A DNA stretch of 64,000 nt from Lentibacillus daqui. Lineage in GTDB: Bacteria; Bacillota; Bacilli; Bacillales; Amphibacillaceae. Position numbers and translations under genes: made by a program. The notes under the pieces were generated by a model that was given only the letters and a program-made list of their open reading frames with translations, was not told the origin of the DNA and did no database searches. The stretch covers positions 3,100,001-3,164,000 of the forward strand of contig NZ_CP114176.1 in assembly GCF_027186265.1 (NCBI RefSeq). The letters are read 5' to 3'. Below, in pieces: positions 43,569 to 53,863 of this stretch; the first letter of the stretch is position 1; every line of letters starts with the position of its first letter.

Positions 43569-44112
43569 CTCATCTCACCTCTCAAGGATACCAGCATACT
43601 TTCGATAAAATAGATTTTTATCATTTATATAATAGGGCGATATATTGTCATTGATTCGTTTTTATCTAAGTTAAATACCTGCATTATGTAATTGATAACA
43701 TCGGAGTAAAACTTCAATTTCAAGTATATTATAACATAAGATGTGCAACTTTTATTATCCATTGCTATCAGTAGCAGAGAGCAAACTGATATCTTCTGCC
43801 TTACAGCGCAACGTCCATTTATTTACATTTCAATTATACTAAGGCATGGATGTCAACTAGTTAACAAAGGGGCAATATTTATGATCAAGAAACTATTAAG
43901 GTGGATAAGTGTAAAATGAATCAGCTTAGCAACGGATTAATACCAATAAGCCTGAATATGTACGATGATTCTACAAAATTAAAAAAATTCCCCTAAGTTG
44001 AGGGGCTAAAGTACATGGGTAAAGTCCATATACCTAAAAGCGCTTGGTATTTCAAAATAACCCAAATCGTTCCTTTAAAACGAATACCCACTATACAATA
44101 AAGGGTTAGTTA

Positions 44113-44140
44113 AAAACCCCATCTATTACCAGATGAGGTT
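44113..44140 (-). terminator. Terminator of the nhaC gene
   Basis: On the reverse strand AACCTCATCT and AGATGGGGTT form a stem with one mismatch around six bases, followed by TTTTTAAC. The stretch 43569-44112 has no supported gene. Confidence 0.6.
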
Positions 44141-44205
44141 TATTCAGCATGACTTTTTAATTTTCTTTTAACAAGATATGAAACCCTTTGTATTTCAGTC
44201 TCCCC

Positions 44206-45651
44206 CTAGGCGCTCTCCCCAGTAGTTTTGTGTTCACTTTCATCACTACCCAATTTAGCTATCCCAAATCCCGTAAATGCCCATATAAGTGCAAAGATAA
44301 TTCCCGAATAATTTAGTACGGCCCATGGTAAATAGGATAACGTAGATACCCCTAATGTCCCGGCCATATACGCCCCTGCAGCCGTCCATGGCAGAATTGG
44401 TTCAATAATCGTAGCAGAATCTTCAATCGTTCTTGATAAATTCTTCGGGTGTAATCCTCTTTTAATATAAGCATCTTTTAATGCTTCACCGGGAATTAAA
44501 ATAGAAATTTGACCATTACTTGTTACACCAATAGTTGTCAAGCATGTAACAATGGTGCTTGCGATTAAGCCGAATGTGCTTTTTACTACTTTTAACAGAT
44601 TATTAATAATCACATGAAGCGAGTTGGAGACCATCATGGTACCCGCAAATGCAATGGCAACAATTGCTATTAGCAACGTGTTCATCATAGACATCATACC
44701 GCCACGATTTAGCAATGTTGGTATATCCTCAATAACATTTGATGTATCGAACCCTGAAACCATGGAAAGGTCAAAACCGTTCAACGTTGATACAATAACA
44801 TCATTTAATGAAAATCCTTCAAATATCATTCCGTTAGCCATCGCCACAAATGACGCCAGTAACATGACTGGAATGGTTGGTTTCTTACGTATTGCCCCAT
44901 ATAGAACAATAATAAGCGGCAAAATATACAATAAATTCCAATCATAGATCTGGTCTAACGTATCCATAATTTCAAAAACACTATCGGGGATTACACCTTT
45001 ACCATCAGATATCATAAACCCAGCTATTAAATAAACAATTCCAGCCACAACAAAGGATGGCACAGTAGTATAAAGCAAATGTTTAATGTGATCATATAAA
45101 TTTACCCCAGTTGATAAGGAAGCCAAGTTAGTTGTATCGGACAGCGGCGACAGTTTATCTCCAAAATAGGCACCAGAAACTACAGCACCCGCCACAGCAC
45201 CTAAATTAGTATCCATTCCAATTGCCACTCCCATAAATGCCACGCCAATGCTTCCAGCGGCACCCCAGGATGTTCCTGTGAAAATAGCAACTACAGACGT
45301 AACAATAAAGGCGGTTACAAAAATATACTCAGGGGATATGATCTTCAGCCCATAATATATTAACATTGGAATTGTTCCACCAACCATCCAGGCACCTATC
45401 ATGAATCCAACAGTAATTAGGATCAATATCGCCGGCATAACTTTCCCTATTTTCTCTGAGACAGATTCCATGATATCGTCAAAGCTATAACCGAGATATA
45501 AAGCAATAACTCCTGCTATTAAAGTAGATACAAGAATCAAAGGCTCGGCAGGAAGATCATAAATCCCTATGCCCAGACTAAGTAGTACAAGCATGCTGAT
45601 GACTGGCACTAATGCTAACAACAAACCTGGTTCTCTTTGCACCTTTTTCAT
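44206..45651 (-). CDS. nhaC: NhaC family Na+/H+ antiporter
   Basis: About 481 residues and 11-12 helices. NhaC signatures include TSWGAAGSIGVAFMGVAIGM, then VVSGAYFGDKLSPLSDTTNLAS, and ATIVTCLTTIGVTSNGQISI. Such carriers expel Na+ in exchange for protons, or swap small acids for them (as in MleN). ATG 45651 is chosen with AGGGGGAG upstream, 13 bases after the aminotransferase stop, so the two genes are one operon. This pairing with a C-S lyase might instead mean transport of a small thiol-related acid. Confidence 0.9.
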   Translation of the reverse strand: MKKVQREPGLLLALVPVISMLVLLSLGIGIYDLPAEPLILVSTLIAGVIALYLGYSFDDIMESVSEKIGKVMPAILILITVGFMIGAWMVGGTIPMLIYYGLKIISPEYIFVTAFIVTSVVAIFTGTSWGAAGSIGVAFMGVAIGMDTNLGAVAGAVVSGAYFGDKLSPLSDTTNLASLSTGVNLYDHIKHLLYTTVPSFVVAGIVYLIAGFMISDGKGVIPDSVFEIMDTLDQIYDWNLLYILPLIIVLYGAIRKKPTIPVMLLASFVAMANGMIFEGFSLNDVIVSTLNGFDLSMVSGFDTSNVIEDIPTLLNRGGMMSMMNTLLIAIVAIAFAGTMMVSNSLHVIINNLLKVVKSTFGLIASTIVTCLTTIGVTSNGQISILIPGEALKDAYIKRGLHPKNLSRTIEDSATIIEPILPWTAAGAYMAGTLGVSTLSYLPWAVLNYSGIIFALIWAFTGFGIAKLGSDESEHKTTGESA

Positions 45652-45664
45652 ATTGTTCTCCCCC

Positions 45665-46816
45665 TCATGGATGTGTCGATGCAATTCTATCTAAAGCCTC
45701 TTCTAATTTTTTTCTTGGAATTGCTACATTTATTCGGATAAAACCTTTTCCATCATCTCCAAATGAACTCCCCATGGAAACAGCCACTCTCGCCTTTTTA
45801 AAAAGCCATTTCCTTAAATCGCCTTCATTTAGGTCGGCTTCTCGACAATCAATCCACATTAAATAAGTGCCTTCCGACTGAATAACGTTAAACTTGGGGA
45901 TATGCGCTTCTATATAGTTTTTTGCGAATTGATAGTTCTCCTTAATATAACTTTTTAACATTAACAACCAGTCATCACTATATAAATAAGCTTGCGTTAG
46001 AGCTGGAACAGCAAAATAAGTTGGATTATGAATACCAGCCTGTTGCAAATTCATTTTGAACTTTTCGCGTAAATGACGGTTAGGAATAATAATATTGGAA
46101 ATCTCCAATCCTGGCAGATTAAATGTTTTCGCTGGAGACGTACATATAACTACTTGGTTCATAATGGACTGTATTTTTCCTATTGGTATATGGCCTTTGG
46201 AAAACGCAAAATCTGCATGTACCTCATCAGAAATTAATAGTACATTATATTTAACACATAAATCGGCTAGTTTTATTAGTTCCGACTCATCCCAAACCCG
46301 TCCCACTGGATTATGCGGGGAACAAAGTATAAATGCTTTAGCCCCACAGGAAAATTTGCGTTCCAAATCATCAAAGTCCATTTCATAATGACCGTTTAAA
46401 TACTGTAATGGGCTTGTCACAACCAGGCGCTCGTTTAATTCCACGGCATTTTTTAGCGGACTATAAAAAGGAGATTGGATAACAATTTCATCACCCTTTT
46501 GCGTATTATTCTGAACAAACAAAGATACTGCTTGGACAATGCGTGGGCAAAATACAACCCAGTCTTCAGAAATGCTCCAGTCGTAACTTTTTTTCATCCA
46601 CATTTTAACAATCTTTTTGTAATCACCTGATAAATTCGTATAACCATAAATACCATGATTTGCGGCATCCACTACCTTATTGATAATTTCAGGCGAAGTC
46701 CGAAAATCCATATCCGCCACCGATAAAGCAATAGTATCCTCCGCATTTGTATCCTCAACAGCTTCCTCCCATTTTGCTGAATTTGTGTTTTTCCGACTTA
46801 CAAAATGACCAAACAT
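45665..46816 (-). CDS. MalY/PatB-type PLP enzyme (cystathionine beta-lyase/aminotransferase)
   Basis: A 383-residue fold-type I PLP enzyme. Blocks: LSVADMDFRTSPEI at the start (MalY/PatB hallmark), SPFYSPLKNAV, CSPHNPVGRVW, ISDEVHADF, SPAKTFNLPGLE with the PLP lysine, and FIRINVA with the carboxylate-binding arginine. The family cleaves C-S bonds in cystathionine and cysteine conjugates, giving thiol, pyruvate and ammonia. It shares an operon with nhaC. The substrate is inferred. Confidence 0.9.
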   Translation of the reverse strand: MFGHFVSRKNTNSAKWEEAVEDTNAEDTIALSVADMDFRTSPEIINKVVDAANHGIYGYTNLSGDYKKIVKMWMKKSYDWSISEDWVVFCPRIVQAVSLFVQNNTQKGDEIVIQSPFYSPLKNAVELNERLVVTSPLQYLNGHYEMDFDDLERKFSCGAKAFILCSPHNPVGRVWDESELIKLADLCVKYNVLLISDEVHADFAFSKGHIPIGKIQSIMNQVVICTSPAKTFNLPGLEISNIIIPNRHLREKFKMNLQQAGIHNPTYFAVPALTQAYLYSDDWLLMLKSYIKENYQFAKNYIEAHIPKFNVIQSEGTYLMWIDCREADLNEGDLRKWLFKKARVAVSMGSSFGDDGKGFIRINVAIPRKKLEEALDRIASTHP

Positions 46817-46836
46817 GTTGAAATCACCCTTTTCTA

Positions 46837-48339
46837 TTAGTTGCGATGCTTCATTAACTTTTTATGCAATGAAACGGTTGACGGATAAATTTCTTTATAT
46901 AATCCAAATAACTCTTTATATGTTTCCACATTTTTTTCATTCGGAGTATAAACCTTATCTTCTTTCAAAAACCTATCTGCACATTCATTTAATGAGCTAA
47001 ACCATCCACATCCATAAGCCGCTAACATTGCTGCCCCCATACCCGGACCCTGTTCACTTGATAATTTAACTATGTTTGCATGAAAAATATCCGCTTGCAT
47101 TTGTAGCCATACTTCACTTTTGGCTCCACCGCCGATCGAAATGATGGTATCTATTTTTTTACCATTTTCCCTAAAAATCTCAATGGTTTCATTTAAGGAA
47201 AAAGTAATCCCTTCCAAAACCGCACGAATAAAATGTTTACGTTCATGGGAAATATCCATTCCAGTAAAACTGCCGCGTATCGATGCATCAACATAAGGTG
47301 TCCTCTCACCGGTGATATATGGGGTGAATAATAAACCATTTGAACCAGGAGGAACTGATGCTACCTCTTCTAATAGTTCATCGAAATCTTTTTCTTTAGC
47401 AAATATATCCTTAAACCAGCTCAAACTGTTTCCCGCAGCAAGGGTAACACCCATTGTGTAAAAAACATTTGGCGCCCCGTGATTAAAATAATGCACTTTT
47501 CCTTCGAAGTCTTTATCCCCTTTTTCCTCATAAGATAAAGCTACACCAGAAGTTCCAGTACTTACTAACGTCTTTCCATCTTCTAAAATTCCTGCACCAA
47601 TTGCCCCGCATGCATTATCAGCTCCACCGGCAAACACCCGTGTTAATGCTGATAATCCGGTTGCATCAGCCAGTTCCGGCGTTATTTTCCCTACCTCTTG
47701 GTGTGAATCTACCAAAGGAGGACAGAAATCATAATTAATATTTAATCGATTACAAATCTCCTGACTCCATTGTTTTTCTGTAACGTTCAATAGTAACGTT
47801 CCCGCTGCATCGGAATAATCCATATGCAATTTCCCAGTTAGTTTGTACCGTACATAGTCCTTTGGTAACACAAACTTTGTTGCCTTATGAAACAGTTCAG
47901 GCTCATTTTTTCTAACCCATAATATTTTGGGTAGCGTAAAACCCTCTAGTGCCGGATTTTTCGTTATCTCCAGTAAACGTGCCTTACCAATCACATCGTA
48001 AATCTCTTGGCACTCAGCAGTAGTTCGGGTGTCATTCCAAAGGATGGCATTTCGTAACAAATGATTATTTTTATCAAGCAGTACCAAGCCATGCATTTGT
48101 CCGGAAAAACTGATTCCCTCAATATCTGCAGGATCCCCATCAAAATTCTTGAGAAGATCAGACAGCCCGGCAACTGTCTGATCTACCCATACGTTAGGAT
48201 CCTGCTCACTATACCCAGTCTGTTCCTGAATCAATGGATAAGCTTTTGATACTTCTTGTGTTACTTTACCGGCCTGATTTACTAATAAAAGCTTGACAGC
48301 ACTGGTTCCCAAATCGACGCCAATAACATATTTCACCAT
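46837..48339 (-). CDS. xylB: Xylulokinase
   Basis: A 500-residue FGGY kinase: IGVDLGTSAVKLLLVN at the start, SFSGQMHGLVLLD, WNDTRTTAEC, DYSDAAGTLLLN, GGADNACGAIGAG, TGTSGVALS and GGGAKSEVWLQMQADI. It phosphorylates xylulose to xylulose-5-phosphate. ATG 48339 is set by AGGAGGG; the stop of xylA is 20 bases upstream. This is the second gene of the xylAB operon, controlled by XylR. Confidence 0.96.
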   Translation of the reverse strand: MVKYVIGVDLGTSAVKLLLVNQAGKVTQEVSKAYPLIQEQTGYSEQDPNVWVDQTVAGLSDLLKNFDGDPADIEGISFSGQMHGLVLLDKNNHLLRNAILWNDTRTTAECQEIYDVIGKARLLEITKNPALEGFTLPKILWVRKNEPELFHKATKFVLPKDYVRYKLTGKLHMDYSDAAGTLLLNVTEKQWSQEICNRLNINYDFCPPLVDSHQEVGKITPELADATGLSALTRVFAGGADNACGAIGAGILEDGKTLVSTGTSGVALSYEEKGDKDFEGKVHYFNHGAPNVFYTMGVTLAAGNSLSWFKDIFAKEKDFDELLEEVASVPPGSNGLLFTPYITGERTPYVDASIRGSFTGMDISHERKHFIRAVLEGITFSLNETIEIFRENGKKIDTIISIGGGAKSEVWLQMQADIFHANIVKLSSEQGPGMGAAMLAAYGCGWFSSLNECADRFLKEDKVYTPNEKNVETYKELFGLYKEIYPSTVSLHKKLMKHRN

Positions 48340-48359
48340 AAACCCTCCTGACAAAAAGG

Positions 48360-49685
48360 TCATTTACCTGCGTACGCTCGCAGTAAATACTGATTAATAG
48401 TGGATTTTATTTGTTCCAATCTACCAGACACATTGTTAATCTCAGTTAGCCCTAATGCATACTCTTCCAATTGATGAAAATCCGTGTTGCCTTCCACAAT
48501 ATCTTTACCTATCCCTTCTTTGTAACTTTTATACCGATTCTCTACCATGCCTTCCAGCACGTTGTCGTCGATTAATGCTTGTGCAACCTTTAATCCAACG
48601 GCAAAGCTGTCCATCCCGGCAATATGTGCAAGGAATAAATCTTCCGGTGTAAAAGATCCACGACGTACTTTTGCATCAAAGTTAAGCCCTCCACGACTTA
48701 GTCCACCATTTTTCAATATTTCATACATCGCAAGCGTGGTAGCATATAAATCCGTTGGAAATTCATCCGTATCCCAACCTAATAAGGGATGTCCCTGGTT
48801 TGCATCAACAGAACCTAACATGCCATGAATACGAGCATACCGAAGTTCGTGTTCGAATGTGTGACCAGCTAATGTTGCATGATTTGCTTCAATATTAAAT
48901 TTAAAGTAATCTTGTAAGTCATAGTTTTGCAGGAATGCATATCCACTTGCCACATCAAAGTCATATTGATGGGTGGTTGGTTCTTTCGGCTTTGGTTCGA
49001 TAAGAAATTGTGCGTCAAAACCAATTTCTTTCGCATAATCAACCGCCATATGGAAGAACCGGCCCAAGTTATCCATCTCTAGCTTCATGTCCGTATTTAG
49101 AAGTGTTTCATATCCTTCACGGCCACCCCAGAACACATAGTTTTCAGCACCTAATTCTTTACCAATTTCGAGACCCTTTTTCACTTTTGCCGCGGCATAC
49201 GCAAACACATCCGCATTACTTGACGATCCAGCACCATGTACAAACCGCGGGTGACTAAAGTTGTTTACGGTATTCCACAGTAGTTTTGTTTTACTATCTT
49301 TCATATAATCTTTGATCATGGCAACAATAGTATCTAAATTTTGGTTCGATTCCCTTAGTGAGGATCCCTCCGGTGCAATATCCACGTCATGAAAACAAAA
49401 ATAAGGAACATTTAACTTCTCAAAAAACTCAAATGCTGCCTCCACACGTGCCTTTGCTAAATTCATTCCTTTAAATTTATCCCATGGTCGGATGGCAGTT
49501 CCCATGCCAAAAGGATCAGATAAATCCTCTGTAAATGTATGCCAGTACGCTACACCGAAACGTAAGATTTCCTCCATTGTTTGTTCACCAATTTTTTCTT
49601 CAGGATTATAGAATTTAAATGCGTATGGATTGTTTGATGTTACACCCTCATACTTGATTTTGTTTATATTGGAAAAATAACTCAT
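48360..49685 (-). CDS. xylA: Xylose isomerase
   Basis: A 441-residue group II xylose isomerase. Blocks: RPWDKFKGMNLAKARVEAAF, CFHDVDIAPEG (catalytic His and Asp), VFWGGREGYETL, IEPKPKEPTTHQYDFD, NIEANHATLAGHTFEHEL (metal ligands) and GSVDANQGHPLLGWDTDEFP. It turns xylose into xylulose. ATG 49685 with GAGGGG upstream is used. The promoter carries both a cre and a XylR operator, so it is induced by xylose and repressed by preferred sugars. Confidence 0.96.
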   Translation of the reverse strand: MSYFSNINKIKYEGVTSNNPYAFKFYNPEEKIGEQTMEEILRFGVAYWHTFTEDLSDPFGMGTAIRPWDKFKGMNLAKARVEAAFEFFEKLNVPYFCFHDVDIAPEGSSLRESNQNLDTIVAMIKDYMKDSKTKLLWNTVNNFSHPRFVHGAGSSSNADVFAYAAAKVKKGLEIGKELGAENYVFWGGREGYETLLNTDMKLEMDNLGRFFHMAVDYAKEIGFDAQFLIEPKPKEPTTHQYDFDVASGYAFLQNYDLQDYFKFNIEANHATLAGHTFEHELRYARIHGMLGSVDANQGHPLLGWDTDEFPTDLYATTLAMYEILKNGGLSRGGLNFDAKVRRGSFTPEDLFLAHIAGMDSFAVGLKVAQALIDDNVLEGMVENRYKSYKEGIGKDIVEGNTDFHQLEEYALGLTEINNVSGRLEQIKSTINQYLLRAYAGK

Positions 49686-49749
49686 GATATAATCCCCTCT
49701 CGTCATCATTATTAAAAGTTATTACAGATGTGCAAATTCATTACAAAAC

Positions 49750-49798
49750 TTTGTTTATCTAGTAAACTAAGTTTAACGCCAACTGGAAACGTTGTCAA
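49750..49798 (-). promoter_or_regulatory. xylA promoter with cre and XylR operator
   Basis: On the reverse strand TTGACA (49798-49793), 17 bases, TAAACT (49775-49770). The cre TGGAAACGTTGTCA (49784-49797, one mismatch to consensus) overlaps the -35. TTTGTTTA-TCTAG-TAAACTAA (49750-49770) is the XylR palindrome at the -10 and start area. Confidence 0.8.
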
Positions 49799-49951
49799 AC
49801 ACAAATTAGTATTAGATATGGTAAAATCATGGTAACTGGACCATTTAATATATATTTAATTGTGTTAAATGTATACTTTGTTATAATGGTAAAACAAACA
49901 CCTTACCAGATATAGAAATTAATTAATGATAACTGTTGGGGAGAAGGACAC

Positions 49952-51139
49952 ATGAATTCACTACGCACTGGCAATCAAAACCTAGTAAAGCAAATTAACA
50001 AATCCATTGTTTTTAAATGTATCGAGAACAAAGGACCTGTATCCCGAGCACAAATTTCCAAGGAGACTGGTTTGAATAAAGCAACCGTTTCATCCATGGT
50101 TACGGAACTAATCAATGAATCGTTTGTATATGAAATTGGATCCGGCCAATCAAGCGGTGGGAGAAAACCGGTGATGCTATATTTTAATAATCTCGCTGGT
50201 TATTCGATTGGAATCGATTTAGGTGTCAATTATATTTTAGGCGTTCTAACAGATTTAAGAGGCACGATTATTGAGGAAACAACCATATCAATGAATGAAA
50301 CAGCATTTGAATATGTGTTGGAAAATATCATTTTCGTTATAGAAGACTTAATAGACAAAGCCCCAAACAGTACGTATGGAATTGTAGGAATTGGGGTTGG
50401 TGTTCCAGGTAACGTAGATAAAGATGATAAAATCCTTTTTGCACCAAACCTTCATTGGAAACAAGTGGATCTTAAGCTAATGATTGAAAATAGATTTCGT
50501 ATTCCTGTAACGATTGAAAATGAAGCAAATGCTGGCTCCCACGGCGAACGTTTATATGGTGCAGGGAAAAACATCTCTAACTTAATCTATATCAGTATAG
50601 GTATCGGAATTGGTACAGGGATTATTATTGACAATCAACTTTACACAGGGGCATCTGGAATATCGGGGGAGATGGGGCACGTCACCATTGATGCAAACGG
50701 AAGAAAGTGCTCTTGTGGAAATCGTGGTTGTTGGGAATTATATGCATCCGAGAGTGCACTATTAAAAGAGGCCAAAACTGAGAATCTATTGAGCAAAGAG
50801 GATGGAAGTAATTTAGGCTACCTGATTGACGAGGCACAATCGGGCAACCCAGTGGTATTACGAGTATTAAATCAATTAGGGGAATACATTGGTATTGGAT
50901 TAACAAATATTATTAACACATTCAATCCAGAGGTTGTCATTATAGGAAATCGGATGGCACAATTTGAACAATGGATTGCGAACCCAATCGATAATATGTT
51001 GAGTGAAAGACTTTCCACTTTTCACAAAGAAGGTACAGAAGTCAGATTTTCTAATCTAGGAAAGCACTCATGTGCAATTGGAGCCGCTTCTTTTTCTGTT
51101 TCTAAGTTTATGGATGATAAGAGGGTTACTGTGCGGTGA
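49952..51139 (+). CDS. xylR: Xylose repressor, ROK family
   Basis: A 395-residue ROK repressor: HTH SRAQISKETGLNKATVSSMV, GGRKP, IGIDLGVNYILGVLTD, YISIGIGIGTGIIIDN and the zinc motif CSCGNRGCWE, with SGEMGHVTI before it. It is divergent from xylAB and close to the XylR operator, as in Bacillus. Xylose binding should release it from DNA. It keeps the zinc site that the other ROK regulator in this window lacks. Confidence 0.93.
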   Translation: MNSLRTGNQNLVKQINKSIVFKCIENKGPVSRAQISKETGLNKATVSSMVTELINESFVYEIGSGQSSGGRKPVMLYFNNLAGYSIGIDLGVNYILGVLTDLRGTIIEETTISMNETAFEYVLENIIFVIEDLIDKAPNSTYGIVGIGVGVPGNVDKDDKILFAPNLHWKQVDLKLMIENRFRIPVTIENEANAGSHGERLYGAGKNISNLIYISIGIGIGTGIIIDNQLYTGASGISGEMGHVTIDANGRKCSCGNRGCWELYASESALLKEAKTENLLSKEDGSNLGYLIDEAQSGNPVVLRVLNQLGEYIGIGLTNIINTFNPEVVIIGNRMAQFEQWIANPIDNMLSERLSTFHKEGTEVRFSNLGKHSCAIGAASFSVSKFMDDKRVTVR

Positions 51140-51161
51140 ATAAGGTGTAATGAAGTTCTAT

Positions 51162-51197
51162 AACGGAAAAAAGGGTATGGCTCCCCTATTTTCCGTT
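51162..51197 (+). terminator. Terminator of xylR
   Basis: AACGGAAAA (51162-51170) pairs with TTTTCCGTT (51189-51197), with an inner AGGG/CCCT pairing, then TTATATTT. Confidence 0.75.
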
Positions 51198-51329
51198 TTA
51201 TATTTCAATGAAATGGATTGATATTCACTCTCATCCAACAAGTTTTTTAGTAACTACAGAGTTCTTGTAAACGTCAAATAACCCTCACCTTATTTACTGT
51301 TTACCATTTAATATTGATTTTAACGGTAA

Positions 51330-52751
51330 TTAATCATCGAAAAATCCAAAATATCGGTAGGCATTATTATAAGAAATATCTTCTACTATTTTTCCAATTT
51401 GATCTTCATCGCTTGGAATTTGCCCACGTTCAGCCCATTCACCAAGCAATTCACAAAGAACTCTGCGAAAATATTCATGACGTGGATACGACAAAAAACT
51501 ACGAGAATCGGTAAGCATTCCTACAAAATTCGGAAGTAAACTTACTTCAGCAAATGCTGTTAATTGATTCCTCATTCCAGTTCTAGTGTCGTTAAACCAC
51601 CACGCCGACCCAAGTTGGAGCTTTTGCACCATATCTTTTTGGAACGAACCCAAAACCGTAATCAAAGGAATCCAATCATTGGGATTTAAGGAGTACACAA
51701 TTGTTTTTGGAATGCTATCACTTTTTTCTGCACTAGCAAATAAACATCCAAGATCTTCCGCTAAACTTCCATCCGTTATGGCGTCAAAGCCAGTATTCGG
51801 ACCTATTTTATTGAACATAGTTACATTTAAATCACGATATGCTTGTATGTGCAACTGCATGGTTACTTTTTTATCACGATAAATTTTCATTAGTGCTTTT
51901 AAAAGTGCAGTTTTGTATTTATTAACTTCAGTTGAAGAAATTGAGCCAGTACCATCCAATGCCCTTTTTACAATACCATCCAATTCTGCATCTGTGGTCT
52001 CAATATAAGTATACTGTTCCAAGCTGTGATCAGATAATACTGAGCCAACTTCATAAAAATAATCCATTCTTTTTTTTAGTGCGAGAACAATACTGTCAAA
52101 ATCATTAATATTGATACCCGAAGCGTCACCAAGCTGATCCATATAGGAGATAAAACCTTTTTTCTCAATGTTTAACGCGTTATCCGGACGAAAGGTCGGC
52201 AATACTTTAAAGCCAACGTCTTCTTTACTGAGTAAATTATGATAATGCAAATCATCTACCGGATCATCCGTTGTACAAACTACTTTTACATTAAACTTCT
52301 TAACTAAATTCCTTGGTTTAAATTCATTTGAATCTAATAATTTATTTGATTTCTCCCAGATTTCAAAGGCTGTATCCCGGTTCAACACTGTATTAATTCC
52401 AAAATACCTTCTTAACTCTAAATGAGTCCATTCATACAGGGGATTACCTACTGATTTTTCAATCGTTTCGGCCCACTTTAAGAACTTTTCGTAAGGTTCC
52501 GCATCACCTGTTATATATCTCTCCGGAACACCATTGGCTCGCATTAATCTCCACTTGTAATGGTCACCAATGTTTCCTTCACCAATCCATGCCTGCGAAA
52601 GATCATTAAACTTCTTATTTTCATAAATCTCTTTTGGACTCAAATGACAATGATAGTCAATAATAGGCATTTTTGCTGCATGATTATGAAATAGCTTACG
52701 AGAAAAATCTGTTGTTAACAAGAAATCTTTATCCAAAAACACAATCATCAC
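51330..52751 (-). CDS. uxaC: Glucuronate (uronate) isomerase
   Basis: A 473-residue amidohydrolase-superfamily isomerase. Blocks: MPIIDYHCHLSPKEI (metal His pair), WKLMRANG-type segment reading HYKWRLMRANGVPERYITGD, VVCTTDDPVDDLHYH, FRPDNAL, MQLHIQAYRDLN, and GSAWWFNDTRTGMRNQLTAF. It converts glucuronate to fructuronate (and galacturonate to tagaturonate). It is the last gene of uxuB-uxuA-uxaC. The exact start is unclear: GTG 52751, ATG 52748 and GTG 52742 all follow AAAGGGAG. Confidence 0.95.
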   Translation of the reverse strand: MMIVFLDKDFLLTTDFSRKLFHNHAAKMPIIDYHCHLSPKEIYENKKFNDLSQAWIGEGNIGDHYKWRLMRANGVPERYITGDAEPYEKFLKWAETIEKSVGNPLYEWTHLELRRYFGINTVLNRDTAFEIWEKSNKLLDSNEFKPRNLVKKFNVKVVCTTDDPVDDLHYHNLLSKEDVGFKVLPTFRPDNALNIEKKGFISYMDQLGDASGININDFDSIVLALKKRMDYFYEVGSVLSDHSLEQYTYIETTDAELDGIVKRALDGTGSISSTEVNKYKTALLKALMKIYRDKKVTMQLHIQAYRDLNVTMFNKIGPNTGFDAITDGSLAEDLGCLFASAEKSDSIPKTIVYSLNPNDWIPLITVLGSFQKDMVQKLQLGSAWWFNDTRTGMRNQLTAFAEVSLLPNFVGMLTDSRSFLSYPRHEYFRRVLCELLGEWAERGQIPSDEDQIGKIVEDISYNNAYRYFGFFDD

Positions 52752-52774
52752 TCCCTTTCATAATCTTACGATGT

Positions 52775-53848
52775 TTAAGCCTCAGATTTTGCTACTGCTT
52801 CCCACAGGCCATTCAAGTATGCAATTCCTAGAGCACGATCATAAAGTCCATAACCTGGTCGGCCATTTTCACCCCATATCATTCTTCCATGATCTGGTCT
52901 CATATATCCGTCAAAACCCACATCATAAAGAGCTTTCATAATTTCATACATATCCAAAGATCCCATGCTAGATAAGTGGGCAACTTCATGAAAGCTTTCT
53001 TTATCGGTGAATTTTATATTTCTACAATGAGCAAAAGCAATCTTATTTCGGTCACCGAAATAATGAATTATGGAAGGTAAATCATTATTCGGATTCTCTC
53101 CCAAAGATCCTGTACACAATGTCAAGCAATTGCTAGGGCTATCAACCATCTGTATAATTCCTTTTAAATCCTCAAAGTTTTTAACTATTCTTGGTAAGCC
53201 AAAAATACTTTTTGGAGGATCATCGGGATGAATCGCCATCTTAATATCACATTCTTCGCAAGTTGGAATGATGGCCTGTAAAAAATATTTGAGGTTTTCT
53301 CTTAATTTATTTTCATCCACGCCTTTATATTTCTCAAATAAGCTTTCTAACTCATTTAGTCGTTCAGGTTCCCAACCTGGCATCACAAATCCATTGGAAT
53401 TATCCGTTAATGATTTAACCATAATATTTGGATCAATTTGATTAATAATTTCCTGATCGTATGATAGCACTGTTGAACCATCTTCTAATTCATAGGCTAA
53501 ATTAGTTCTTGTCCAATCGAAAATCGGCATAAAGTTATAGCATATAACTTTAATTCCATATTTCGACAAGTTCTTAATCGTTTCAATATAATTTTCTATA
53601 TATTTGTCACGGCTCGGTAAACCTATTTTAATATCATCATGTATATTAACACTCTCAATTACTTCAAGTGTTAATCCCGCTTGTTCAACTTGATTTTTTA
53701 GTGTTCTAATTTTATCTTCATGCCATATTTCACCAATCGGAACATCATAAAGTGCGCCTACTACACCTTTAACATTTGGGATTTGTCTTATTTGTTGCAA
53801 TGTAGTGTTATCATCATTTTCACCATACCATCTCATTGTCATCTGCAT
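52775..53848 (-). CDS. uxuA: Mannonate dehydratase
   Basis: A 357-residue UxuA TIM barrel: MRWYGENDDNTTLQQIRQIP at the start, CYNFMPIFDWTRTNL, MAIHPDDPP, LCTGSLGENPNND, FAHCRNI and DGYMRPDHGRMIWGE with the metal ligands. It dehydrates D-mannonate to 2-keto-3-deoxygluconate, which the KDG kinase and aldolase genes nearby would consume. The stop of uxuB is 15 bases upstream. Confidence 0.96.
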   Translation of the reverse strand: MQMTMRWYGENDDNTTLQQIRQIPNVKGVVGALYDVPIGEIWHEDKIRTLKNQVEQAGLTLEVIESVNIHDDIKIGLPSRDKYIENYIETIKNLSKYGIKVICYNFMPIFDWTRTNLAYELEDGSTVLSYDQEIINQIDPNIMVKSLTDNSNGFVMPGWEPERLNELESLFEKYKGVDENKLRENLKYFLQAIIPTCEECDIKMAIHPDDPPKSIFGLPRIVKNFEDLKGIIQMVDSPSNCLTLCTGSLGENPNNDLPSIIHYFGDRNKIAFAHCRNIKFTDKESFHEVAHLSSMGSLDMYEIMKALYDVGFDGYMRPDHGRMIWGENGRPGYGLYDRALGIAYLNGLWEAVAKSEA

Positions 53849-53863
53849 GAATTAACATCTCCT

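Noticed and set aside
43878..43919. 12-codon peptide starting MIKKLLRWISVK
   Set aside because: A weak site and immediate stop. It could be a truncated gene start, but nothing downstream continues it.
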